Source of the DNA: Carnegiea gigantea
Lineage: Eukaryota > Streptophyta > Magnoliopsida > Caryophyllales > Cactaceae
Direction: 5' to 3'
NCBI GenBank assembly: GCA_029747015.1
Contig: JAKOGI010001178.1
Location: forward strand, 1-64,000
DNA length: 64,000 bases
Shown here: positions 25,560-38,339 of the stretch, in pieces
Layout: each line of letters starts with the position of its first letter
Position numbering within the stretch: the stretch's first letter is position 1
The notes under the pieces: generated by a model
What the model was told of the DNA's origin: nothing
The model's input: only the letters and a program-made list of their open reading frames with translations
The model's database searches: none
Position numbers and translations under genes: made by a program

Positions 25560-26760
25560 TCAATTCGACAATGAATTAGGGTTAATTAATTGCAAAATAC
25601 ATGACTAGGGTCAAGCGAGTTAACGTTGATGCCTATTTAGGGTCAATTAGCTCAAGATTTGAAGGCAACTTAGGGTTAGATGAGTTAAGGTTGATATAAC
25701 TCCTAGTCAAGTGGTTCAGGATTTCAGCGACTCAAGGTCAAATATTTTAAGATATATTTGGACAACTTGGGGTCAAACAATCCAGAGTTTGGGCAACTGA
25801 GGGTCAAATAATTTAAGATAGATTCAAATGACTTGGGGTTAGATAACTCAAGTTGAGTTTAAACAACTCGAGGACCACTAACTTAAGGGTTCAAATGACT
25901 TATATCCGATAAATCAAAGTTGATAATGTTGACTTAGGGCCAAACAATTGAGATCGAAATGATTTAGGGTTAGATTTCTCAAAGTTAGAGGAATTAGGGA
26001 TGATATCGCTAAGGCTTGCAGTGACTCGAGGTTAATAGGCTTGGTATTCGTGATGAATAAAGGTCAAATCTCTTAAAATCTAGAGGCTTAGGGCAAGTTG
26101 CTTGAATTTGTAGATGACTTAAGGTTAGATATTAAGGTCTGGTAATTATGATTCAGACAATCAGGTTGCACACCTCAACTCAATAGGGTGGAGAGGGTAG
26201 AAGGTGATGTCTCTAAATAATTATGCAATGTATGGAGATTGGATGAGGATGGGCCTAGGCTAATGTAAAATAAATGCAAACAGTTGTCCCTAGCAAATTT
26301 ATGATGAATGCAGTGATATGGCCCTAGGTAGCCGTATTATGAATGAAGAAAGATGGGTCGTGGAAACTATATAATAAATTCATAGTGATGCCCCTAGCAA
26401 ATGTATGATAGAATGGAGAGAGGTGCTCTTTCACTAGTGCGTGATCAATATAGGGAAATGCCCCTAGCAAATATACGATAAATGCAAAAGAAAGTCCCTA
26501 GGAAAACGTGTGATAAGTTAAAGAAAACGTCTCTAGATAAGTGTATGATGAATGGATTCTTTAGACAAATAGGTGGGGAGGGTAATACCCTTCGAAAAAT
26601 CTATGATGATTGCAAGTATGCAACGAGATGCCTCTAAGTTAATGCATGAAATTTTATAAAGATGTCATTGGAGAAATAGAGGTGAAATGCAGGCAAATGT
26701 CCCTAGTAATGAGCAACGAATTTGTGGAAATGACACTCATGTGTGAATATACAAAATGTG
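25560..26760. repeat. Degenerate short tandem repeats
   Basis: Two kinds of short motif recur. From about 25600 to 26110 there are variants of a motif like ACTYRGGGTCAAATRAYTYAAG at irregular spacing of roughly 30-40 bp. From about 26200 to 26710 there are variants of CCCTAGCAAATGTATGATGAATG. Neither is coding. They look like decayed minisatellites. Confidence 0.6.
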
Positions 26761-29700
26761 TGAGTAATGACCCTCACATTTGAGAGTCCTTATCAGTGAG
26801 GGCCATATCGAACTTGAAACATGGAAATGTTTAGACAAAAAGAATGGAGGATGCCCCTTACTAAGACTAAGGAGAATGTTGTCTACAAGTCCTTAGGAAG
26901 TTGCCTTTTTCAAATAGGATGAACGTGAACTGTGTAGTAAAAACAAGTCACAAAATGTTAACTCTAGATGTGTGACTTACAAAACAATCAGATTATGTAA
27001 TGGAGAAGACAAGTCCTTATTCAATGCATGTGTGACTTGTAAAACAATAAGATTGTGTAATGGGGAAGAGGTGGTGTTATCAAGGCTTAAGATGAAAATA
27101 TAGGAAAGAACTTCACTTTGTACAGTTTTATGACAGAATGTTATGAGTTATACGACGAAGGAGACTCTATTTGAGAGTAGTAGATACACCATACATAAAT
27201 GCTTGGGAGCACCCTGTCATCGGGTATCTTCTACAGAGTTTTCACATGAACAAAGGGTGGGTGACCGAAGGGCTTTAGAGTATAGGAAGAAAATTAGTTC
27301 CAAATATGGTAGGTGTGAGAGATGGATGGTTAAAATGCTTGAGACAAAAGATGGTGGGATACTAAGACATCGCTTTTGGATAGGGCAAATGTGGTTGGTC
27401 CATAAAGGAATGATCACAATGATACAAAGGAAAAGTTACTTTTCTTTCGTTATTTAAGGGTTTGATTCTAGTACCTGTGAATCACTTACTACAACCTTGT
27501 GTGTGATTACTATCTTGGAAATAGCGATGTGATGCATGATCATCAACGTTGGTGTGCTTGGCTACTTAATGATGACTATTTGCTAGCTCGATCAAGATAG
27601 TCTATCACTTATGACGTTCGTGCTCCTTATTGCCTGACATACCCTTTGAGAATGTGTGCTAGTTACCCTTTTGATGAGTTAATAGAGGTGAACAAAGAAT
27701 GAACAAAAATTACAATGAGAGGTGAAGGGTGCCCTTACATCGGATATAAACAACAATGAGAGTTATAAAGAAGGGAATGCCCCTTTATTAAATGGTGTGC
27801 AAGTGGAGTACCCAAAATTTTAAGAGTTAACAACCCTTTGTATATAAACATATGCTTGGGCCCTAATTTTTGCTAAAATTATCTTACAAGTTTTCATTCT
27901 ACGGGTTTCTCTCGCTTCTTCTTTTTCTTGGATAGCCTTGTTTCGGGTTTCTACCTGACCACTATTTCCTTTGTATTTCCCGCCTTTTTTTAGCTCTAAC
28001 TTTTGCATGGTGTTTATATTAGACCCATTGCATTAGGAAGTCTTTTGCCTTTTTTATTTTTTTGAAAAACTAAATATCTACGCATATGGTCAGACCCAAA
28101 GGTTTTCTACATATTCCCGTGAGTACATAGTTTTGTTTGAGTTTTTCTAGTTATTACATCAAGTATGTTATGATTGGGGAATCAAGTCAAACGTAATTCA
28201 AAATATACAAGCTTAAGACTCTTTTTTTATGATGAGATAAAATGTGAAGAAGCAGATGGTTAAGCCCAAGGTAGGCCACCTATGTACCCTTGTCTATATG
28301 GATCAGGCCTTATGTAATTCTTCTCGAAAAAAAAAGATTGAGGTCCAAAAATTTTTAAAAAAACGCAACAAAAAAGCTGTCTTCGGCTTCCATTTGCATA
28401 AAATTCACACCAGATTCACTTGGCAAGGATGAGTGACATGGAGCGATTCCATGAACAAGGGATTGGGGCTTCTTCTTTTAACACAATGCTTAAGCTTTTC
28501 CTCTCCTTACATGATGATCTCTTGAAGATGATTGTGGTGTGTATTCACAGTTGTACTCATAAACTCTTAAATAGACTGGAGAAATTATCCTCAAAGTGAT
28601 AAAGCAGGTGTGAATATGAGGTACTCCTTGAGTCCAAGTGGATGCCATAGGAAAGGTCATAGGAGAAGGAATGGTTAGAGTGCTTTGGGTTGATTCTATA
28701 AAAGATATGTCTATGCATGATACTCAAGACACAAGTGCAACTATGTTGTATGCCAAAAGTGGTATGCAAAAAGTGGGTTACTGTTCAGCCTTAAAATATG
28801 TTATTTTTATACACTTTATTAGCTAATATTTGCTCGAAATAAATTATTAAATTAGGATTTTAATATGTATTTGTTTATTTTGTAGGAATTGAAAGACAAA
28901 ATGAGAAAGAAATAAATAATGAGCTCAAATAAGGAGTTGGACTAAAAAGAGAGACGAAAAAGAAGAGGCTAGATAGGAGCCCAATTTGCCGAGCCCAATC
29001 TGCCTTCCTTTCCCCTCTCCTCTCTTCATTCTAGCACTGGGCTAGCCGAGTTCCTTGCCTCCTTGCTCCCAGTCCAGCTCGCCAGCTCTTTCTGCACTTA
29101 ATAGGGGCCACGCCCCGTGCACGTGCCAGCCTTCCCCCCATCTCTTCTTCTTCCTCTCATTAGTTCCTAGCCTAGAAAAACCCGAGAACAGAGCCAGAAG
29201 AAAGCACTCGATTGTCCCTTCGTCTTCTTCCTCCCTTGCATTGCCCAGAACCGGAAAGGCCTTTTATCTTCCTCCATCATCAACAGCTATGGCGTCCTTC
29301 TCTCTCCTTCATTATTCCTTAAATTAGTTACACTTGCATCTGTTACTTTATTCACTCCTCATCAATGGGAGAATCGAAGAAGCACGTTTGTTTTTCTGGG
29401 GGCTCCAATGAAGGATACAAAGGGGCCGAAAACACAGCAGCGAAAGAGGGAGATGGGTAGCAGACTAGGGCAGGCAAGAGTAGAGTTTGGAGTTATTTTT
29501 CATTTGTTTTCTTTCTCAACATATTAGAGTTAATTTTCGAATTTAATTCTAGTTCTCACAAAGCAAAGTGTACTGAAATTGTAGGCTTTCAGATTTGAGT
29601 AAGGAGTTGGATTTGGCACTGAATTTACATCTCCCGATTTCGAATTTCTGTACATACTCCTCTGTTTTGATTTTGCTGTACACGCTAGACGTGGGAATCA

Positions 29701-30829
29701 GTTGCTCTAGTCCTTTGACTCTTTATTTCGACTGTTCAATAGCTTAAGTTGTTCAAACCAGTTCAATTTCACCTGGTGCTCTTGCTATTCTGGGCTCTGA
29801 CAATGCTAGTCATGCTGGTTCTTTGTCTCGCTTCTGTATTGGTTTGCTTTTGTGTTATTTTGCTTGCTTTGTTCAATGTAAACCCATATTTGATTGCCTG
29901 AGGACTTGAGTAAATCAGGACATTAAATCATTTTATATTAACGTTTGTCTGTTTTCTGTTGTTTCTTTAGTTTAGTAATTTGTTTGGTAGAAACATGACA
30001 AATGCTTTTTTAGGCAACATATATGGTATATATTTTTTCTTAGGGTACTTGTCATATAGACTATTTTAATATATTTTTACTTATAAATCTTCTTAGAGCT
30101 CCCACTTCTATAAACATGAGAAATGCTTTTTTAAGTAGAACCTAGGTTTAATTCTCCTCTCATCTATTGTATTGTAATTATATTGTATTGACCTTTTGGG
30201 CGTCCTTTGAATCCCCCTTAGAAAAGATCTTCCTTTGATTAAAAAAAAGACCAACTGACTTAATTACCTTTGATTGAAAAAAATACTTTCCATTAGTTAT
30301 ATTTAGATGTGATCAAATTGAGGGTTAGGGTGGGTTGAGGGTCGGCATATACAATTTTCTCCACCGTAATCCTACTTGACCCTTATGCCGGTCGGCGTAC
30401 CTTTAGCGTTGACCCTGACTCTATGGGTACTCTTGGGTTATTGGGTCAAACTTGACCATCGAACCTTCCTTATGTAGAAAATGAGTTTTTTCACTATCAC
30501 TGCAAAAAAAAAAAAAAAAAAGGATCATACTTCCACTCTTATTTAACCACACTTGACTAAGTATAGCAGGAAAAAAGCGAAAATAAGCATTCAGTGCTAT
30601 CCCCACAAATAATAAGCGAGGAAAAATATAACCACTCTTATAAGCGTAATAGTAAGCAACTAAGGTATATCCACACAAATGAAGCGTGGAGACTTACATC
30701 TTGTGAATATGACACACTTAACATGAAGATTAAGTATGGTAGTAAACATTTTTATTTTTTAAAATTTATTTTAGATTTTATCACAAAGGCCATTGAATTT
30801 AAAAAAAAAAGAAAATAGGGTTTACGAGG
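26761..30829. other. Intergenic and repeat-derived sequence, no gene recognised
   Basis: 27143-27457 and 28244-28432 are open but match nothing I recognise. 28980-29330 is unusually C- and T-rich and contains MASFSLLHYSLN-type short frames. Its composition resembles the U3/R part of a plant LTR, but no partner LTR or boundary was found. Near 30185-30248 a phrase (CCTTTTGGGCGTCC, then TTTGATTAAAAAAAA) resembles the 3' end of plant LINEs. A 22-bp direct repeat with one mismatch lies at 29991-30012 and 30112-30133. Confidence 0.45.
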
Positions 30830-33800
30830 CTAGAGCCAGCGTGTTTCCCTTGCTTCTCTCATTCTATTTCTCTCACGAAATTGAGGGTACCCACTGCTGC
30901 TAGTTGCGTGCTTCATTCTCATCGCTGGCAGTGATCGTGCTTGAGCTCGACGGTGTAAATTCCTGGTGTCCACAAGATGTTCGGCCTTCCTGGCGTCCCT
31001 ATTTCTACTGCCCTCGCTTTTATCGGTTGAGATTGAGGTTGCGCTTGGAGAGAATTCCAGGCCAGTTGAGGGGTTCCTTCTCATCGTCGGTCGGATTTTG
31101 CTCGGCTGTCCGTCTACTCTACCAGTGGTAATCACCCTCTTTCTAACTTCTCTATTTCACTCTGCTTAGCAGCGAGCTTTGTGCGTTTTGTTTGTGAATT
31201 TTGTTTCCGCAATCTCTGTTACGAACAAGATTCATGGATTGTCGATTTATTATCTTCTTGTTGTTTAATTTGTTCTAAACAGCATGTTCAATTCATGGAT
31301 TATCAACATTTGTTCAATTTGTTACCCACTTATTGTTCAATTCGTGGACTATCAACTGCGAGATATGTCATATTTAGGATGTTATCATAGTGCTAAAGAT
31401 TATTCTCTAGAAGCTTATTTAATGTTAGTAAGAAAATTCTTACTGTAGTCCTTATTATGTCGTTCATCTATAAATAATATGTATAAATAATGGTAGCTTT
31501 TTGATATGATTATGTCAACCATCATTTTTCCCATTGCAATTCTTATTGATCATTAGTCCCTATTAATGGATTTGTGCAATGGTGAAAATTATTACAGTGT
31601 TGAAGATTATTCTCTATAGCAATAGTGAGACAGTTATAGTTGATCGATTTATTTTCGAGGAAGTTGAAATTCGTTTGTGATTTAGGCCTTTCACTTTGAC
31701 TTAGAATTGGAAATCTTGGCTAATATTGTGCTATCTTATGTAGAGCTATTCCTTTCTTATGATTTTAGCAAAGTAGTTGTACTAACGATTTCTACTTTAG
31801 TTTGCGAATTGACAATTTCTCTGATGTGAGTTGAAACTTGAGTTGCAAAAAGAAAAGAAATGTGAAGACCCTGTGTTTCATAATTCATTTAGCAATGTAT
31901 TATGGTTGAGGTGGATTTGGAATTTATGCTAAAAGATTGAGTATTGAGGAATGAACTGAAGTGTGACTATGAATCCTCTTGGTAGTGCTTTATTTGATTA
32001 ATTTCAGAATATATGATTTTACAGCGTAACCACCATTGGACCTTCCCAATAGGAAATTTCTTTTTAGGAATTTGACATGGGTTTGTGAGTTGAAGCTTTA
32101 TTGATTGAACTGGAATGTAAAAAATCATTATCCTTGGGTGAAAGCATTTGGTTGCTTCAGTTACGTGATGTATCAATCTATAATTTACGCCGAAAAATGG
32201 AATCACTATAAACAAAGTCCTATTTTGTGGGTAAGATACAAGGGAACATTGTTGTAATTCTCCATCACTATTGCTCATGGTAATGGGAGTTGATATGTTT
32301 TTCTCGCTATAGATGAATTGAGAGCTTTTTATAAGGTGTATTGAATGTAGGATGTAGTTGTCTTTTCTTCTAATCCCTGTTTTTATGCACTGATTTATGA
32401 TTTTTAAATCATGTCAGGTAAATGATTGCAAATAGATTCACTATGAACTCTAGATTATACAAATCTTTACGTTGTAATGTTCCTCGACCATGCTTGCCTC
32501 TTTCAGCAAAAGTTGCAATGCTTAATGTCAGAGCTTTATTTGAGCCAAATGAGGAGCTGAAGCTGCACACGCCTACTGGTAAGCAATTCTATTTATTTAA
32601 CCTAAAGTTTGGGATCCTCTTTGTTTTATAAATCCCTGATGAATCACTTGATGGGCTTTGTATCAATGATTGTGATGGTGACTCTATTTCTCCCCTCTGG
32701 TTGTGTAAATGAGTATACGTTGTAAACATATCTTAAAATCAGAGAAATGTAACATGTACTGCATTTTTTCATACTATGAGGATAGGAGCATTTGTGCTTA
32801 TGTATTTGCATTAATAGGATCGACCAAGGATTGGGGTGGTAATCTGGGTGCAACGATCAGAATGGACCCATTGTTTTATTGATAGTGGTGTTGCGTGGCC
32901 TTCCGCTTCAGACTCTTAGATCAAGTGACTCATCAAAAGGCGGGAAGTCAGCAACACTAGTGTCATTAAAAAAACGGGTTGAGTAGGCTGCTTATGATTA
33001 GATTTCTAGAGTGTTCTTGTACCTCTGAAAAGATTGAGACATTCAGTCACAAGATCAACCACTGTTGGATTTTGACCATTATTAGTAGAACTTCACCTTG
33101 TATTAGTATCCATCGACATTAAAGTAACAATATGGAAAATCCTGCAAGCATGATTTTCTTGTTCTGTTTACCTGCCTTGTGCACTGATTGATGCCTTTTC
33201 TATTTAGGACCCTTCCAAATTTAATCTTGGATCTTCAGGTCTTAAGGGCACTGTGGAGAACCCCCTCTTCTGTTTTTTTGTTTTTTTATATGTCATGGTT
33301 CTTATCTTATTGTGATCTTACTTTTGTCCGTATTCAGGCTCTCGCCTCATTTGATCTTGAGAACCTAGTGATTCTTGCCATTCTCGAGCATGTTGGTGCT
33401 TCCCCACACGTGCATGCTACAGAAGTCGCTTTCAAAGCAGCAACTTGTACAAAAAAGCATAACCTCCATAGGAATCTATATATAAGAGATATTTCACACT
33501 GACTGTGAAATTTTGTCAATGTCATACCATCATTATCTGGCATAATCACTTTCATCAGAGGCGGACCTAAAATACGGCGAATTTAGGAATACTGAATGGA
33601 TAGACAGGGGAGCTGATTAATCTGAGGTTAATGACCGTTGTCGGAATGGTACATTTGGCTTGAACAGCACAGCTTCTACATTTCCTGAATCTTCACCTGA
33701 TAAGACAATATTGCTCATCCTAAAAACAAAGTTGAAGCCTAGCCAGAGGAAGCTCCTCTTATGGATCCTACCGAGAGGAGGGCTCTAAAATCCGACTTAA

Positions 33801-34055
33801 ATTTGATGGTGGAAAGTGTGGATGAAAATGGTACAAATCCCAATTCTCTGATATCTTCGTCTGATGAAAAAGGTCTTACCCATCTAGTTTTGCTATTTTA
33901 AACTCCGATCCGGTAGCAAGAAGCACTGTAGATTCCTTGAGTTTGACACATGCGAATGTGCAGTCAATTCTAGAAAACAGCCATCAAGACACAAGTTAGC
34001 TAGTGTCCTAGTTGCTCATATTTTAAGTAGTAAGAGTCCAAGACCTGTGGGAGCA
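30830..34055 (+). pseudogene. Decayed spliced host gene or gene fragment, function unknown
   Basis: 30830-31130 looks like a GC-richer leader exon ending at a GTAATC donor. After about 1.3 kb of T-rich intron-like sequence, a CAG acceptor near 32417 precedes an ATG at 32422. The exon (MIANRFTMNSRLYKSLRCNV...) ends at a GTAAG donor at 32579. A later exon-like piece (33340-33500) follows a TTCAG acceptor and reads ALASFDLENLVILAILEHVG. From about 33590 to 33890 two overlapping frames continue in protein-like style (FGLNSTASTFPESSPDK, then MDPTERRALKSDLNLMVES) with frameshifts and stops. The phases do not join cleanly, so I treat it as a pseudogene. I do not recognise the family. The TR-GAG element begins immediately after it. 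Confidence 0.45.
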
Positions 34056-35300
34056 TGAGCACTACCGCAAGCGCACAGGTAATCGTAGTATAAATAAAAA
34101 GATCACTCCTCAGGGACCAGTGTAATCTATCGAGTTTTGTTTATCAAAATATGCTAAGTAAAATTTTAACTCAAGAGGGTTCGATTTAGCAACTTCTACT
34201 TTACTAATTTTAAATCAATTAAGGAAAGATGCCTATGAATTCATGTAGTTATGAAAGTTAATTGGATCAAAATGATAAGTATGTGCTTTTCTCTAATCGG
34301 CTAATCTGGAGGAATTGCAATCTCTCTAAAAATTTAGTCCATTCTTTCAAAATCAACCCACTTTGCCTAAACTAAGCAAAAGTCCTTCTTTCAAACTAAT
34401 TTATCTTAATGTAAGTCAAATATCTTTGATTACTCTCTAGTCCTCCTAACATGCAAATCTCTCTATCGAGACGATGTTATGTTCAGTCTCATCAAGCAGT
34501 CTAGCAATCAAATGTCACCTTTCAATTTTTCACTCAATTGTTTCAAGTGTGTAAAGAAACTTTGGCCAAAAGTCTGCTCACAACAAGATAATCACTTGAT
34601 AGAATAAAATCAAACCAATCATGAAATAAGCATAATTCTATAGATTAGAACATGATCCAACTATACTTTCATAAACTGCAAAATCCCTAGGCAAAATAAA
34701 CTAATCATATATGATAAAAGATCAAACAACTAATCATGTTTTGGCGAAATCTGAGAGAAAGAGCTTAATTGAGATAGACTTCAACCAAGGGTTTCAAACT
34801 ACCTCAAAATTAAACGCACATACTCAAGATTTCTCACTAGAACAATAACCAAACTAAGAATCTAAACTAAAAGGAACAAATTTAAGAAAGAGAATTGAAC
34901 TATGCAAATACTTGCTTGCTTCTCTGCTGCTGAACATCATGTTTTATAGAAAAATCTGAATGTTTTTAGCCACATAGCTAAAGGAAGATGAAGAGGCTTC
35001 ACCCCTCACCACAGTCCGCGGCAGGCACCACGGTCCAACCGTGGTCTTGGTTGGAACTGATTTTCTATTCTTTTCTTGCTCCACAGGCGTAGCAGCACAT
35101 GGGTATCCATGGGAGAGGTCAAATACATCCAATAAGGCTTCAACAGTGGGTAAAAATGCTTAAAATCCTACAAAACATATCAAATAATCATACCTAAGCA
35201 TAAATCGATAATATGGGTACAAATTATGACATTAAGCACATAATTCTCCTGAAATTGTGGCAAAATTATCTAAAATGATGTGCACATTAAGCACTTTTCA
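34056..35300 (-). repeat. 3' LTR of the TR-GAG-like element
   Basis: The 1245-bp LTR reads, on the minus strand, from TGAAAAGTGCTTAATG. It is colinear with 41606-42849. A TATAAAAC box is at 34941-34948 (minus). CCACGG/CCGTGG motifs lie at about 34998-35045. The outer bases have drifted from the TGATAAG seen in LARD1. Confidence 0.87.
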
Positions 35301-35318
35301 AACTCCCTCATGCTTGAA
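35301..35318 (-). promoter_or_regulatory. Polypurine tract of the TR-GAG-like element
   Basis: On the minus strand CAAGCATGAGGGAGTT abuts the LTR. It is preceded by the same GAGGACAAGCAA box that precedes the tract in LARD1. Confidence 0.75.
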
Positions 35319-37623
35319 TTATTGCTTGTCCTCAAGCAATGCTAGAAACCAAAAATAATATATAAAACCTCCTCAGGATAGATATAAGTAACATTTCAAT
35401 TGCAAAGCAGATCCAAAGGTAGCCGAAAAAGATGCAAAAGTCATTAGCAAACAGAGTAGGAAATGGAATTTTAGAAAAATCACTTGATAGACTACAATGT
35501 CAAACTTGAATCAATCCCCCTAAATCGTCAAATACAGTCATTCAACATATGAAACAAATAAAGCGAGAAGGGCTGGTAGAACCTCACTATAGTTGTGTGG
35601 CACTTATCACTCATGTGTTTGAAAATGTATACATACATAAAGGTTCCCTTAGTTCTCATTCCTTAGACTCAAACCATAAGCTTAACAAGACTCTCAAATT
35701 CGCCTTCACTAGAATGCAACCACATTAGACAATCATGAGAACTTTCATAAGGTTGTAATGGGCTATGGGTAAATATAAGAGGGGAACAAATGTTTTAGAA
35801 ATGAAGAGCTAGAAGTCATAGACTAAGAGCTAAATGATTCCAATGCATCATGCTACATCCATCTTAGGCCATTATAATTTATCAATAAAATACATCCCCA
35901 ATTGAAGAGGGAAAGAGTTGAAAATCACATGACTTTTCAATTCTAACAAGCCTAACAGTTTCTTCCCTTTTTCTTAACCTTTCTTTTTTTTTCTTTTTTT
36001 TTTTGTGTGTTTTGTGTTGTATTTTTTCTTGTTTTTTTCCCCTTTCAAATGAGCTAGCCAAGGGAAATTCATAACGAACTTTAAATTCCAACTCTTCTCT
36101 AAACTTTGCACAATTAGTTAAGGGATTTATTAGGATTTCACATCCCTTCACCAAACAACCAAAACTCACTAAAAGAAAGCAATCCACCTTACTAGTGCCC
36201 TATCAAACTTGATGCAAAAGAATGAAACGCTCATTTAGTCTTGGCTTAAGGGTTAGATAATCATTTGGCCATAGGGTACAATAGGAGGCCCAAATTTAAA
36301 AAAAAGGGATTTAGGCTCAAAGGGACTAGCAAGGGATATAATATACAACAAAGGTGGCTATCTGGCCGTTGGGTTTAACAAAACAAAGAAAAATGCCTCA
36401 GTCATATTGCTAAATGCATATGCGAAATATGATCTTAAATTAGAGTCAAAGTAAGTTCTAGAGAAATCATGTTAAGGAAAGTCACACATGAAAGAAAATA
36501 TGATACTAAGTTGATAAATAGTCTCTAAAAGCTCAAAATCTCACAGGATATCTACCAAGGTCATAGCTAACTTATTAGTAAGCACATGCTAAAATTCATG
36601 TAAAGACTCATGGAGTAATCAACTCACACTCAAAATGTGGTCAAAACATGAATCTGATTTTTGTAAACTCATTCTCAAACATTTTATGCACAATTTGGGC
36701 GAATCAAAGGATCAGACTAAACAGAAGAAGTCTACCAAATCTAGAAATATCATCATCGGAGGATTTTCTCTTCAATTCTCTGTTTTTTTTTTTAAAAAAA
36801 ATTTGCTTTTTTTTTTGGCATGCTCCTAATAACAATGCAAACTAAAATGCAAAGGGACTAAGGAGGAAAAAAAACTAAAGTGCAGCCTAGAATGAAAAAA
36901 AAAAACTAAATGCACTTACTAAAATACTACTAAACAAAACTAAAACCTAAAACAAAAACATCAACAACTATCAAAAAAACATATACAAACTATAAGCACA
37001 CCAAACTAATTTAGGCATCAGACATCAAATATAATAACTAACTCCCCCATGCTTGAATCACACATTGCCTTCAATGTAGGTAAACAATAGAAAAAGGGAA
37101 GGGGAGTAGCACAAAGCAATTAGAAAGGAGGTGGTGGAGGAGGATGGGATGGTTGGCCACAAGAGATATGCCAATCTCGTCAGGTTTCTAGACATGCCCT
37201 ATAGTCCTGGAAATTTTGAGTCTGAGTAGCAAACATTCTACGAAGCTCATCGTGGCGCTCTTGGAAAAGTCCCGAAAAGCGGCATTCTCAGAAGCAACAA
37301 ATACTCGAAGGGAAACTTATTCCTCTTGAATGGATCTAAGGGTGTCTTGAAGGTCAGTATAGCCAAGAGGGGGTGGTTGAGAGGAAGAACTAGGTCCTGC
37401 TTGACTAGAATGAGGGGCTGGATGATAGGGTATGGGTTGAACAATCTCGTCATCATCAGATATCCAATAAAGGTTAGCCCGGTGAAGTAAGGAGGTTCGA
37501 TCGACATTGGGGAGTGGCACAAGCCGGTCACCAGGGTGAATCTAACATAAACACCCAGCCTCAACTTTAGAAATGTTCAAAATTTTAAAAGCAGCTTGAT
37601 CAAGGCACTATGCAACTGCCTAG
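35319..37623 (-). other. Non-coding 3' interior of the TR-GAG-like element
   Basis: The part near the LTR matches the 3' interior of LARD1. A/T homopolymers occur at 35984-36004 and 36780-36815. The part at 37100-37560 still looks coding-derived but has many stops, and probably represents the C-terminal end of the Athila ORF1-like frame. Confidence 0.55.
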
Positions 37624-38339
37624 CTAAAAATGAACCGGGGTCAAGCTGGACACCTCAAGCATATAGGAGAAAAAGTACAACTCAGACAATCTCGGGATAT
37701 TCAGACTATCATCCCGAGCAAAGAAACAAGAAGCTAAGATACGATGAGCTACTCTAATGTAAGGGTTCCTAATATGAGTGTACTTCGATGAACTAGTGCT
37801 GTACCTAACACTCCCCGAAAGTTCGCCCCAAAATGCATTCGGATTGAATTCGCGGGAGACTTGGCGGTTTATTAAATCCATGTTAGATGAAAAACCGAAT
37901 ATACTATTAAAGGTACCTAAGTTCAACTTGTAAAATTGTCCCTGCAAATAAAACGATATGTACCCAACTTGACATTGAGACCCTCCAGTGACCTCGACAT
38001 GGAGTGTACTCAAGAACTCTATGCTCAAATCCTAGTATGTATGCTCTTTTATTTGTAAAAAGTGTTCCATACCACGTCGTGCAAATAACCATCAAATATC
38101 ATCTAACATTCCCAATCTAGCTAACAATTCCTCATCATATATATAGTTGCCACAACTATGTGTTTATTCAAACAAGTATATCTAGCAACATAATCAGGAT
38201 GTATTAAACCAAGGGGGTGAGAAATGTTACCTTGAGCTCGCGCATTAACGGAGGTTCGGGATGTCCTTTGAGGTCAGATTGGTGCTTCACTTGCAGATCC
38301 AATCTCCTTGATACTCCTTTGTCTCTTGGTGGATGCCAT
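37624..38339 (-). pseudogene. Athila ORF1-like protein, degenerate
   Basis: An ATG at 38339 starts a serine/arginine-rich N-terminus (MASTKRQRSIKEI), with stops soon after. From 38028 to 37624, 134 codons are open, with the pattern LSTLHVEV, ISFYLQGQFYKLNLGTFNSIFGF, and YTHIRNPYIRVAHRILASCFFARDDSLNIPRLSELYFF. This strongly resembles the plant Athila ORF-1 family (PF03078), a protein of unknown function often carried by Athila relatives and non-autonomous derivatives. It is sense-oriented and follows the protease. In-frame stops upstream make it a pseudogene. Confidence 0.65.

Larger units (their letters stand above)
15326..28440. mobile_element. Old repeat-rich host region, possibly a large non-autonomous element, with LARD1 nested inside
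   Basis: The start has a GGAATTACTAGAGTCGTCACC-like phrase. Near 24720 there is an AAATTTAGTGTGTACAAATT phrase, and near 28270-28320 a GGCCACCTATGTACCC plus GATCAGGCC phrase. I associate these three phrases with one widespread class of long non-coding plant repeats. Between them lie tandem-repeat-rich, non-coding stretches with no RT, integrase or transposase signature. LARD1 (16394-21918) interrupts it. Boundaries and class are uncertain, because no flanking LTR pair or inverted repeat was found for the whole unit. Confidence 0.3.

Noticed and set aside
27143..27457. 104-codon plus-strand frame
   Set aside because: No recognisable family and embedded in repeat-derived DNA. The opposite strand is equally open in part.
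29055..29327. 90-codon frame with MASFSLLHYSLN tail
   Set aside because: Low-complexity Ser/Pro sequence from a C/T-rich stretch. No splice or homology support.
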